A stretch of DNA of 64,000 nt from UBA5738 sp964470995 (lineage in GTDB: Bacteria > Patescibacteriota > Minisyncoccia > Minisyncoccales > UBA5738): assembly GCA_964470995.1 (NCBI GenBank), contig CAYYEP010000001.1:86795-150794 (forward strand). The letters are read 5' to 3'. The notes below the pieces were generated by a model. The model worked only from the letters and a program-made list of their open reading frames with translations, did not search any database and had not been told where the DNA came from. Below are positions 16,687 to 25,477 of this stretch, one piece after another. Numbering within the stretch: position 1 is the first letter of the stretch; every line of letters starts with the position of its first letter. A program made the position numbers and the translations under genes.

Positions 16687-18354
16687 TTATCGGACATTCC
16701 CGTCTTCTTCATCCATGCCGGGATCCGAAACGGATCCGGTATCAACAGACGGCGAGGTTGATTCGAGAACCGATCCGGTCCAGCTGTCGTCCCCGGAGAT
16801 TTTGGCTTGGCCGATGACTCCGGCGGTATTATCGCGCTGGGAAGACATCGGAGTAAGCGTAACCTGAAACGAGACATTTAAAGGATTAGAGATCAACCCC
16901 TGCCCGGCAGACATATTCCCAAGGGTCCAGGTAATCTGGCGAGTGCCTTCATCGTAAGATAGTTTGGAAATCTGATCTTCGGGAAATATTTCGCTGCGGT
17001 TGAATTCGACTTCCGGCGGCAAAGTTGCGGTAACTTTAACGTTCTTTACGTCGGAATAATAATTCTTCGCCTGCCAAGTAACGGTATAGGTAGTTTCGTC
17101 TCCCACTTTGGGCGGGAACGGGCCGGAATTTCCAAAGATCTCATCATTGTAGTAAGCTTTCTGGGAAATCTCCAGCTTGGAACTGATCTTGGTAATAAAG
17201 TCCTCGCGGGCCGCTCCGATCATCACTTTGTTGTCGAGTTCGGGCTGGCTCAAACTGCTTAGATCATCCTTCAGGCGGATCCAGAATTCCGCCTTTCCTT
17301 CCTCCATCGGCGCCAAGTAAGTGAGCTTATTGTTCTGCTTCCAGTCGAACACGATCGAACTGTCTCCCTGCTGGAAAGTTCCGGTATCCGAGCGGACAGT
17401 GGAAAAATCATACATTCCGCCTTCAAGATTATCCACCATCACCAGATTATAAAGTTCGCTGTCGCTGATGTTCTTATAATAAATCTCATAATGCAGCCAT
17501 TCTCCCGGCTTGGCGACATAATTGGCGTCGCCGTTGATCGTTTGGCGAATCGATACCGTGGGTTTGACGATCTTGGCCCCCCTCTCAATTTCCCTTAAAG
17601 GCACATACTGGCCGTCCTTCCACATTCCAATGCGGGCCCGGAACACCTTACCTTCATTGAGATCTCCGGAAACCTGTCCAATAATATCGATCACTCCCGA
17701 CTGCCCCTTATTGAGAACCGGGATAGTAAATTCATCTTTATCCAACGATTGCGGAGTAGACTGGGTGAACGCGTATCCCAAAGGATAATCCACCGTAACC
17801 CGCAGATCGGTTAACAGCCAATCAACATTGGAAAGATAATTAATACGCAAATGGAAGTCCTTGTTGGCCTCAATAGTTGAGGAAATATCCATATCCAAAT
17901 CCAGAGGCACGGCCTGCATTACCGTAGTGGCGGAAGTGCTGGATTCGTAGCGTGCGCTCAAATTTTTTGGCTGATAAGATAGCGTAGCCTTCGCGATCTT
18001 GGCGTCGCCCTCTTTACCGATAACCCGCATCTTGAAAGTGATGCTGCGCTCCTCGCCGGGGTAAATAGCGCCGCCCAGCTGATCGGCGGCAATTGTTTCC
18101 TGGACATACATATTGCCATCCTTAATCGAAAATTCCGGCGCGTAAAATATCAGTGTCGGATTTTCCAGCCGGAAATCGCCGTTGTTTTTATATTTAACGA
18201 CATATTCGACTTCCTGGCCCAGTTGCGCCTGGGACGGACCGATCATTTCCAGTTTCAATCCTTCCTTGGAATAGATGTTTTTACGCCAGAAACCATAACC
18301 GACAGCGGCCAGAACCAGAGCGAAAACTATTAATATTTTTATAAATTTACTCAT
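16687..18354 (-). CDS. Membrane-anchored surface protein with DUF11/CARDB-like repeats
   Basis: A 555-residue protein with one N-terminal membrane helix (residues about 5-23) and no other hydrophobic segment, so it is anchored and projects outside. The body consists of beta-rich modules of about 120-140 residues (starts near 35, 160, 285 and 405) with phrases like VEYVVKYKNNGD, LHYEIYYKNISDSELYNLVMVD and TYTVTWQAKNYYSDVKNVKVTATLP, typical of DUF11-like Ig folds. The C-terminus is acidic (DPGMDEEDGN). Function unknown; surface layer or adhesion is a guess. Confidence 0.72.
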   Translation of the reverse strand: MSKFIKILIVFALVLAAVGYGFWRKNIYSKEGLKLEMIGPSQAQLGQEVEYVVKYKNNGDFRLENPTLIFYAPEFSIKDGNMYVQETIAADQLGGAIYPGEERSITFKMRVIGKEGDAKIAKATLSYQPKNLSARYESSTSATTVMQAVPLDLDMDISSTIEANKDFHLRINYLSNVDWLLTDLRVTVDYPLGYAFTQSTPQSLDKDEFTIPVLNKGQSGVIDIIGQVSGDLNEGKVFRARIGMWKDGQYVPLREIERGAKIVKPTVSIRQTINGDANYVAKPGEWLHYEIYYKNISDSELYNLVMVDNLEGGMYDFSTVRSDTGTFQQGDSSIVFDWKQNNKLTYLAPMEEGKAEFWIRLKDDLSSLSQPELDNKVMIGAAREDFITKISSKLEISQKAYYNDEIFGNSGPFPPKVGDETTYTVTWQAKNYYSDVKNVKVTATLPPEVEFNRSEIFPEDQISKLSYDEGTRQITWTLGNMSAGQGLISNPLNVSFQVTLTPMSSQRDNTAGVIGQAKISGDDSWTGSVLESTSPSVDTGSVSDPGMDEEDGNVR

Positions 18355-18356
18355 CT

Positions 18357-18465
18357 GCTACTTAATTTCAAATTTCCAATTTCCAATTTCCGATGAATTT
18401 TCAATGAATGGATTTCCAATGAAAATCACCAAATTAGAAATTTAATCGAAATTATAAATTAATAA
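18357..18465. repeat. AT-rich degenerate intergenic repeat
   Basis: Contains tandem AATTTCCAATTTCC-type units and GAATGGATTTCCAATGAAAATC. Related wording occurs at 21245-21340, 29010-29125 and 60720-60790. No gene. Confidence 0.4.
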
Positions 18466-19077
18466 TTATTTAGTAATAAGCGCCAGATAATCCCGGGCAA
18501 TCCGATTAAGATTATTAACCTGGCTGCCGGTCAGGCGCATTTTTGCGGAACGGGCAATGTCGGAATCGCGAAAAAGGCGCACCAGCGACCGGCAGGCCGC
18601 TCCGGCAAAATCAGCCCCGAATTCAGGCCGCCAGCCCAGCGATTCAAATAAATGCCAAACAAAATATTGGTAAATGGCATCGGAATTCCGGCGGTCGGCG
18701 GTTTCGGCAAAAACCGCGGCCGAACACACCAAATCCCAAACGTTACTGTCGGATTGCTGATCTTTAATCAGGATTTCGGCCATGGCGGCGATCCGGGTTA
18801 TCACTTCCCGCTTATCCGGGTCGCGCCGGGAGTGCTTCAACGGAATTAAAGTTACCGCATCGGTCAAGGTTTTGCAAGTTTTCCCTTGGATAAATTCCAA
18901 GTCGATAATCGCAGGAAATTCCACCGCCGGGCGCAACTTGGATGCGACCTTGCGGACACCCTTGGCCATAACCTCGATCCGGCCAAAATCTTTAGTGTAA
19001 ACAACCAAAAGCTGGTCGGCCTCTCCCCTGTCGATCCTTTTCAGAATAAACGCCTTGGTACGGTAATGAGTAAACAT
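18466..19077 (-). CDS. recO: DNA repair protein RecO
   Basis: A 203-residue RecO with an N-terminal OB-fold (YRTKAFILKRIDRGEADQLLVVYTKDFGRIEVMAKGVRK) and an alpha-helical C-terminal domain. RecO loads RecA on SSB-coated DNA and anneals strands. It is shorter than the E. coli protein (242), and the zinc-finger cysteines seen in some members are absent. It is the last gene of a minus-strand run with the two hypothetical genes upstream, separated by only eight nt from the nearest. Confidence 0.9.
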   Translation of the reverse strand: MFTHYRTKAFILKRIDRGEADQLLVVYTKDFGRIEVMAKGVRKVASKLRPAVEFPAIIDLEFIQGKTCKTLTDAVTLIPLKHSRRDPDKREVITRIAAMAEILIKDQQSDSNVWDLVCSAAVFAETADRRNSDAIYQYFVWHLFESLGWRPEFGADFAGAACRSLVRLFRDSDIARSAKMRLTGSQVNNLNRIARDYLALITK

Positions 19078-19084
19078 CTGGGAA

Positions 19085-19546
19085 TCAGCCGGAATATCCG
19101 GTTATCGCGGCGATTGTTTTCATTAACTTATGCCGCTTATCGTCATTGCCACTGGCAAAAATTTTTTTTATTTCCTCGCGGGTAAATTTGAATTTATCCT
19201 CAAGTTGCCGGCGGTTGAAACTCTGTAAATCCCGATACATTTCGATCATAGCAGTTCGCCTTATATATTCTTCAGGCCCCTTAAACACACGCGCCAAAAA
19301 GTTCTTTTTCAACTCCGCAGTTTTCACCGATTCGGGAATCACTTCGGCCAGCACGGGAAATAATGCCTGGGCAATATATTTGGCACGAACAGATTCAAGG
19401 CTGGTTCCGGTGAACAACAAGGCCGATTCTGAATTTTTTTTATTTTGCGCCTCCTCTTGCTCTTTTTTTTGCGCTTTTCCCTGTTGTATTTGCGCGAGCC
19501 TCCGGGCCGCGAATGCGTAGGCGTTATTCTTTTCGTTTTCGTCCAT
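19085..19546 (-). CDS. Hypothetical helical protein (153 residues)
   Basis: Soluble and strongly helical. The N-terminal half is a charged coiled-coil stretch (AQIQQGKAQKKEQEEAQNK), followed by a folded-looking region with RAKYIAQALFPVLAEVIPE and ending in KFTREEIKKIFASGND. It sits eight nt before recO and twelve nt after the next hypothetical gene, so the three are probably co-transcribed. I do not recognise a family. Confidence 0.68.
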   Translation of the reverse strand: MDENEKNNAYAFAARRLAQIQQGKAQKKEQEEAQNKKNSESALLFTGTSLESVRAKYIAQALFPVLAEVIPESVKTAELKKNFLARVFKGPEEYIRRTAMIEMYRDLQSFNRRQLEDKFKFTREEIKKIFASGNDDKRHKLMKTIAAITGYSG

Positions 19547-19558
19547 GATATTACAATT

Positions 19559-20191
19559 TTAATTATGGCTGGTACGGCGCATTATTTCTTTGTTGCGGGT
19601 AAGTTCGGCGATAGTGCCGGCAACAGCCCGGTTGGTGCGCGCGCGAGTGGCGCTATCGAGCTTTTTGAAACCGCCCAATTCGGAAACGCTGCCGCCGAGA
19701 GCCCGCCGGGCGGCATCATTGGCTTTCCCCTTGTGCACGTACGAATTCCAACCAACCTTTTTGCCCTCGATATTGTCAATTATACCTTTGGCGACCCGCG
19801 TCTTGTTTTCGGCGGTTTGCATCCCTGGGGTAAGAAACGCATCAAAGGCCTTGTTTTTGTCCATTATTTGAATGGTTTTTTTGATAGTGGAATTAACTGA
19901 CGCCGAAGAATTGTATTCGAGCAGGCCCTTTTCGGGTTTGTTATTTTTACCGTCATTCGCACCAGACGCATTGGCAGTGCCGCTTTCCCGCGTTTTCAGT
20001 TCGCGGCGCTGGCGGCCCCGAGCGTAAAGAGAATTTAGACTTTCTTTGCCGAACCTCGATTTGCCGCCAAAACCCGAAGACATACCGATGCTGGTATCGT
20101 TTTTGCCAAATTGCTTATCCTGTCCGATTTTAAAACCGCCGCTTAGGCCGTAATCGCTATTCATTGATGAGTCGCCCGGATCGAAAGACAT
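19559..20191 (-). CDS. Hypothetical low-complexity protein (210 residues)
   Basis: The N-terminal 60 residues are rich in Gly, Ser, Asp and Phe (GLSGGFKIGQ, GMSSGFGG) and look disordered. The C-terminal 120 residues are basic and helical, with GKANDAARRALGGSVSELGGF and ARTNRAVAGTIAEL. No membrane segment or signal. It lies between the cation exchanger gene and a co-directional helical protein gene; a role cannot be assigned. Confidence 0.65.
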   Translation of the reverse strand: MSFDPGDSSMNSDYGLSGGFKIGQDKQFGKNDTSIGMSSGFGGKSRFGKESLNSLYARGRQRRELKTRESGTANASGANDGKNNKPEKGLLEYNSSASVNSTIKKTIQIMDKNKAFDAFLTPGMQTAENKTRVAKGIIDNIEGKKVGWNSYVHKGKANDAARRALGGSVSELGGFKKLDSATRARTNRAVAGTIAELTRNKEIMRRTSHN

Positions 20192-20206
20192 GGTTAATAT
20201 TGAAAT

Positions 20207-21235
20207 TTAGAACAGTTCGAGAAGCTTTACGAAAAAGAGGAAATATAAGAGAAGAAAAAGAATCCCCTGACCGGCACCGATCTTTTGAGAAACCGCGGCC
20301 ACTCCCAATAAAACCGAGGCGGCCGCCAGAAACGGCAAACCAACCGCAAGGATAGCACCGCCAAAAACCAAGGGGGAGAACAGCGACGCCGCGCCGCAAA
20401 CCAGCAGCAGATTAGCCGCGGTGGCCGCAAAAAGATTGCCTAAAGTCAGATCCCCTTTCCGGGACCGGATAATTGATACGCCGCCGAACATTTCGGGCAT
20501 CGCGGTACCAATCGACAACGCTACCATTGCCGTGACCGCGGCCGATATCTTCATAATATCGGAAATCCCGACCAGCGAAGCAACAGTAAAATTTGAAGCC
20601 GCTACCAACACAAGGCCTCCCCCCGAAAGCAGGCCGATCATTTTCAAAAAAGAGCGGCGGCCAAGCGCACCGACAGTTTCCAATTTTTTTTCCAGGCGCG
20701 TCGGCAGCAGTTGCACGATCCGCGCCACGGCGGCACTGCCCAATAGCTCGGGAGTGATTACATCGCGAGCAGTAATACCGCGGGGCCGCGCCGAATAAGA
20801 ATAAGCGGCATAAACAAAAAACGCCAGAATCATCAATATGCCTTCGGGAGCGTTAATGCGGCCATCGGCGGCCACCAAGCAAAAAATCGCGACCGCGGAA
20901 GCGAACAGCGGCAAGTCGGTATTGATATATTCACTTTTTAAGAGCAAGGATCCGGCCGAAAACGCACCCAAGCCGGCAACCAACAGGATATTGGCAATCG
21001 ATGAACCAATAACCACGGCTACCGCGAGCTCCGTCTGACCCTGCTGGACCGCGGCAAGCGCGGCTCCCATTTCCGGCATTGCCACGGCAATAAGAGCCGC
21101 CGGCAGAGAAATATCAGCTTCGCGCACGCCAAAAATCCGCGCGGCGCGGCGCAAGCCAAGAATAAGCCAGTCCGAAGCTTTAATAAGAGCACAGACCGAG
21201 GTAATGAATATTAATGACCAGACTAGAAGCTCCAT
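20207..21235 (-). CDS. Sodium/calcium exchanger-like membrane protein (CaCA superfamily)
   Basis: A 342-residue antiporter with two inverted repeats of about five membrane helices. The first alpha-repeat contains AVAMPEMGAALAA and GSSIANILLVAGLGA, the second contains SIGTAMPEMFGGVS and GNLFAATAANLLLVCG, the paired P-E motifs that bind cations in CaCA proteins. Expected function is Ca2+ (or K+) efflux in exchange for Na+ or H+. ATG 21235 is used; the TTG two codons earlier is the alternative. The motifs carry Met-Pro-Glu where many relatives have Thr/Ser-Pro-Glu. Confidence 0.91.
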   Translation of the reverse strand: MELLVWSLIFITSVCALIKASDWLILGLRRAARIFGVREADISLPAALIAVAMPEMGAALAAVQQGQTELAVAVVIGSSIANILLVAGLGAFSAGSLLLKSEYINTDLPLFASAVAIFCLVAADGRINAPEGILMILAFFVYAAYSYSARPRGITARDVITPELLGSAAVARIVQLLPTRLEKKLETVGALGRRSFLKMIGLLSGGGLVLVAASNFTVASLVGISDIMKISAAVTAMVALSIGTAMPEMFGGVSIIRSRKGDLTLGNLFAATAANLLLVCGAASLFSPLVFGGAILAVGLPFLAAASVLLGVAAVSQKIGAGQGILFLLLYFLFFVKLLELF

Positions 21236-21343
21236 AATCAACTCGATATTAATAGAAATTAGCTCCGCGAAATTAATTGAATTTTCTATTAAAAACCAAT
21301 TTCAAAAAATTTCAAGAGTTTCCAAGAATTTCTATTAAATATT

Positions 21344-24300
21344 TTAACACTTTTTAATGCCTACCCAAAGCGGTTGATTATCCACATTCACTGATTTTTC
21401 GGCCGCAAGCTTGGCCGGTTTTTCAAACCTTACCCCGGCGGCTTTGGTTTCGCGCGCGATCAAGCTCTGGTTTTTTTGGACGGCGGCGAATAAATCTCCT
21501 TCGGTTTTGATGAAAGCAATAATCTTGTCGGCCGGAGTGAATTTAGCTTTTTTGCGCAGTTCCTGGATATTGCGCATCACTTCGCGCACATTTCCCTCTT
21601 CGCGCAGTTCGGGAGTAATGTTCCAATCGAGCTCCATAGGAACAGCCAGAGCGGAGTCGAACTCCACGGCTTTAACATTAATCTCTTCAGCCAGAAGATC
21701 CCGGAGATCATTACCAAATGGTTTTACCTTGCCGCCAACAATCAGCTTTGCCAACGGCTGGCGAATCTTGACCGCATGCTGGGCGCGCTGGGCAAGCGCC
21801 AGGGTAACCAGTTCGCGCACTTTGGCCATTTGCTCATTCAGGGCGGCATCGTTTTTTTGGGCTTTTACCGCCGGCCAGCTTTCCAGATGCACCGACTTGG
21901 CCTTGGCGTAACCATTGCCTGACACTCCCTGATAAACCTCTTCGGCAATAAACGGCGCGAAGGGCGCAATAATACGGGCCAAGTTTTCCAGAACGTAAGC
22001 ATAAACTTTGGCGGCGGCAACCAGTTCGGCGCGGTTTTGCGGCTGTTGCAGCCGGCGGCGCATCCGGCGCACATACCATAACGAAAGGTCGTTAATCGTA
22101 AACGATTCGATACCGCGCGCGGCCGCGACAATATCGTATTTATCCAGAAGAACCGAGGTGTCGGCGACTATCCGGGACAAACGCGCCACGATCCAGCGAT
22201 CCAGAATATTAACGGGCGCGATGGTTGAAGGAGCCTTTACTCCGGGAGCATAAGTATTCAGAAAAACGTAACAATTCCAGAATGTAAGCAGAAATTTTTT
22301 GAGCGCGCCATCCAAATCGGACTCTTTGTAGAGCTTTGGGTCGCCCGGCTCGTTGACGGTGTAAAAATACCACCGCACGGCATCAGCGCCGTACTTTTGC
22401 ACCATATCCCAGGGATTAATGACATTGCCTTTGGATTTGGACATTTTATCCCCTTTCTCGTCCAAAACATGGCCAAGGGAAACAACATTTTTATAAGACG
22501 CTTTAAACCCAAGTACCGTCGCGACCGACAGCAAAGTATAGAACCACCCGCGCGTCTGGTCGATGGCTTCGGAAATAAAATCCGCGGGATAAAGTTTGGG
22601 AGGCACTAATTTGGACGGTGTTTTCCCCGACGGGCCGACTGCGCCGGAGGCGACGCCGTGCCAAGGCCAATGCTGCTGGGCAAAAGGCATCGAACCGGAG
22701 TCCAACCAGCAGTCGCAAACCTGGGGCACACGGTGCATCCGGCCGGCACACTTGGGGCAGACCGGCGTTACGCCATCAATGAACGGACGGTGCAAATCGA
22801 GTTCCATATTATCATTGAACGGCAATTGTTTGAATTCAACCGGACGACATTCAGCAGTGGCAATCCTTTTTATTTTTCCGGAATAACGCTGTTCGATGAT
22901 ATCTTTCAAATCCATACCTTTAAGCGTCCATTCCAGCATGGTCAGGGGCATTTCGTGGGAAATGATAACGATATTTTTGCCGGCGTATTTTTGGTCGATT
23001 TCGGATAAAAAATCATAGACGCGGCGGCGCAAACCGATAAGGCTCTCGCCTCTTTTGGGTTTGGCCGAAAAGCGATTTGCTTTGGTGCCAATATAATCCC
23101 AATAAACTTTAGGATCTTTGCCGTTGAGTTCGCCGACATTGACTTCGCGCAGGCGTTTGTCGTAAACAACTTTGGCGCCAGTGGCTTCGGAAATGATTTG
23201 CGCGGTTTCTTTCGTTCGCAAAATATCGGAGGCGATTATCAGATCTATTTTCGCCGATTTGGCCAGTTTTTTGGCGTTAAGCGCGATCTTTTTTTTGCCT
23301 TTTTCGGTGAGCGGCAAAGGCGCGGGTTCGGGCCAACAGCTGGCGATCTTTTTTATTTGCCGAAGCGACTCGCCGTGGCGGAAAATAAAATATTTGTTGG
23401 CTGAATAGCGGCGCGACAACATCTCGGAAACCGAACCGATAAGATCGGTATGGCCGCAGCTGCATTTCCAGATTGGAAGAGGCGTTCCCCAGTAACGGTC
23501 GCGAGATACGGCCCAGTCTTTCACCTCTCGCAGCCATTCGCCGAAGCGGCCTTCTTTCAGATAAGCAGGATACCAGTTGATGGTCTGGTTATTTTTAATC
23601 AATTGCGCGCGCAATTCAGTCATTTTAATGAACCAACTCAAGCGGGCGTAATACAGCAACGGAGTCTTACAACGCCAACAGAACGGATAGTCGTGCTCAT
23701 AAGGAACGGCGGCGAACAGCAACCCCCTATCTTTGAGATCATCAATAATCGACGGATCGGCATCCTTAACGAATACGCCCGCCCATTTGGCGACATCCAA
23801 AGAGAAAGTGCCGTCTTCGCCGACGTTTAAGATTATTGGAAATTCCGGCTGGCCGGAAGCTTTAAGCTTTTTGTTTTCTTTTTTAACCGCTTCCATATCT
23901 TCGGCACCGAACGCCGGCGCGATATGCACGATACCGGTGCCGTCTTCGGTGGATACAAAATCCGCCCCGATGACCCGGTAAATGGTTTTTTCGGATTCCA
24001 GGCTTGCCGGGAATACCGCTTGGTAACGCAAACCGATAAGATCGGTCCCATTCATTTCGCCAACAATCTCATAGCCATCGCCCAAAACTTCCAGACGGCT
24101 TTTTGCCAAAATAAAAATTTCCGGACTGTCTTTGGGCTTGGCTTTAACATAGTCGATCGCGGGATTGACCGCCGCGGCCACATTGGCCGGCAAAGTCCAA
24201 GGAGTAGTTGTCCAGACAAGCAATGAACTGTTCTCGAACTCCGGATTCAACACCGCAAACTTCACGTAAACGGAGGGGTCTTTCACTTTTTTGTAACCCT

Positions 24301-24871
24301 GCGCGACTTCGTGGCTCGAAAGGGCCGTGCCGCAGCGCGAACAATAAGGAATGACTTTATAATCCTGAAATAAAAGTTTTTTGTCCCAGGCGGTTTTTAA
24401 AATGTGCCACACCGATTCCATATATTTGGGATCGTAGGTAATGTAGGCATTCTCGAAATCAAGCCAGTAACCGATGCGTTCGGTTAGGTTCTGCCATTCG
24501 CCAATCTGCTCAAAGACGGAATCTTTGCATTCCTTATTAAATTGCTTGATCCCGTATGTTTCGATCTCTTTTTTATTATGAAGCCCCAATTTTTTTTCGA
24601 TCTGCAATTCCACGGGCAAGCCATGAGTATCCCATCCGGCGCGGCGCTGGACGCGAAAGCCGCGCATGGTCTTGTAACGGCAAACCATATCTTTGAAAAC
24701 GCGGGTTTCGACATGATGGATACCCGGTCTGGCGTTGGCCGTGGGCGGACCTTCGTAGAATACGAACTCCTTGGCACCCTTCTTGCGGCCGCTGACGGAT
24801 TTTTCGAAGACCGAATGTTTTTTCCAGAATTCGATTGTCTTTTGCTCCTTCTCGTTAAAATTTAATTCCAT
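21344..24871 (-). CDS. ileS: Isoleucyl-tRNA synthetase with an inserted histidine-phosphatase domain
   Basis: A 1175-residue class Ia synthetase. The HIGH region is the type-2 form (GPPTANARPGIHHVE, residues 41-54). The WTTTPWTLPAN and FGAEDMEAVKK stretches of the CP1 editing domain lie at 220-332, and KMSKSKGN at 809-816. Between PLPIWKCSCGHTDLIG (464-479) and LDLHRPFIDGVTPVCPKC (691-708), normally joined by a few residues, lies a complete histidine-phosphatase module (about 492-675): FIFRHGES, ASDILRTKETA, an LREVNVGEL acid loop and IISHE. Both catalytic histidines (499, 639) are present. A TACAAT box ends 6 nt before ATG 24871, so the mRNA may be leaderless. Synthetase function is secure; the phosphatase substrate is unknown. 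Confidence 0.97.
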   Translation of the reverse strand: MELNFNEKEQKTIEFWKKHSVFEKSVSGRKKGAKEFVFYEGPPTANARPGIHHVETRVFKDMVCRYKTMRGFRVQRRAGWDTHGLPVELQIEKKLGLHNKKEIETYGIKQFNKECKDSVFEQIGEWQNLTERIGYWLDFENAYITYDPKYMESVWHILKTAWDKKLLFQDYKVIPYCSRCGTALSSHEVAQGYKKVKDPSVYVKFAVLNPEFENSSLLVWTTTPWTLPANVAAAVNPAIDYVKAKPKDSPEIFILAKSRLEVLGDGYEIVGEMNGTDLIGLRYQAVFPASLESEKTIYRVIGADFVSTEDGTGIVHIAPAFGAEDMEAVKKENKKLKASGQPEFPIILNVGEDGTFSLDVAKWAGVFVKDADPSIIDDLKDRGLLFAAVPYEHDYPFCWRCKTPLLYYARLSWFIKMTELRAQLIKNNQTINWYPAYLKEGRFGEWLREVKDWAVSRDRYWGTPLPIWKCSCGHTDLIGSVSEMLSRRYSANKYFIFRHGESLRQIKKIASCWPEPAPLPLTEKGKKKIALNAKKLAKSAKIDLIIASDILRTKETAQIISEATGAKVVYDKRLREVNVGELNGKDPKVYWDYIGTKANRFSAKPKRGESLIGLRRRVYDFLSEIDQKYAGKNIVIISHEMPLTMLEWTLKGMDLKDIIEQRYSGKIKRIATAECRPVEFKQLPFNDNMELDLHRPFIDGVTPVCPKCAGRMHRVPQVCDCWLDSGSMPFAQQHWPWHGVASGAVGPSGKTPSKLVPPKLYPADFISEAIDQTRGWFYTLLSVATVLGFKASYKNVVSLGHVLDEKGDKMSKSKGNVINPWDMVQKYGADAVRWYFYTVNEPGDPKLYKESDLDGALKKFLLTFWNCYVFLNTYAPGVKAPSTIAPVNILDRWIVARLSRIVADTSVLLDKYDIVAAARGIESFTINDLSLWYVRRMRRRLQQPQNRAELVAAAKVYAYVLENLARIIAPFAPFIAEEVYQGVSGNGYAKAKSVHLESWPAVKAQKNDAALNEQMAKVRELVTLALAQRAQHAVKIRQPLAKLIVGGKVKPFGNDLRDLLAEEINVKAVEFDSALAVPMELDWNITPELREEGNVREVMRNIQELRKKAKFTPADKIIAFIKTEGDLFAAVQKNQSLIARETKAAGVRFEKPAKLAAEKSVNVDNQPLWVGIKKC

Positions 24872-25130
24872 AAATGTATTGTATGGTTTATCAATCCAAA
24901 TGTAGCAAATTTTACCAATATTTAAAGGGAGAGCGCCATAAAACAAAATCGGGCATCTATTTAGCAAAAAACGGACTCCTCACGGGATCCGCTTTCTGGT
25001 TGCTTACCCCCATTCTCAATCCGCGGCGGTGGCACCCATTCCGGACCGCGAAAAATCAAGATAAATAATAGGGTTATGCATATTTATAATTTGGAGCAAG
25101 TCTCGCACGACCTGTTCCGCCCACATAGCT

Positions 25131-25274
25131 TTATGTCGCTGGAGTTTCGGTGGCTGCCGGAGCGGCCGGGATCTCTTGCGGAACTACTGCCGGTTCCTGG
25201 GGTTGGGGTTGAGCCTGAGGTTCGGTTTGAGGTTGAACCTGGGGTTCGATTCCTGTCGCGTTGTCTCCTTCCAT
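25131..25274 (-). CDS. Possible small Pro/Gln-rich protein (47 residues)
   Basis: ATG 25274 opens a 47-codon frame ending TAA. After MEGDNATGIE it is almost entirely Pro, Gln, Glu, Ala, Val and Thr (PQVQPQTEPQAQPQPQ), a composition typical of disordered tails in these genomes. The only SD-like sequence (GGAAGGAG) lies just inside the frame rather than upstream. A longer frame with a TTG start is possible. It fills the 600-nt gap between ileS and argS, but support is limited to composition and openness. Confidence 0.35.
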   Translation of the reverse strand: MEGDNATGIEPQVQPQTEPQAQPQPQEPAVVPQEIPAAPAATETPAT

Positions 25275-25431
25275 ATATATTTTTAACAAAAATCCAAATT
25301 TCGCGACAAAAATGGGTGGTTTTGGCGTAAAAATTTTAATTTTTGCTGATTAACCCGGCGAAGGCAAGATGCGCCCATTGCACAAGCTTAATTTCATAAT
25401 AGTTTTCGATTTTAACAATTGTCAAATTTTA

Positions 25432-25459
25432 AAAAAATACCCGGTCAAAAGCCGGGCAG
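25432..25459 (-). terminator. Intrinsic terminator of argS
   Basis: Minus-strand hairpin CCCGG / CCGGG with a 7-nt loop followed by TATTTTTTT, 20 nt after the argS stop at 25478. Confidence 0.75.
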
Positions 25460-25477
25460 TGAAAACGATATTCTAGT

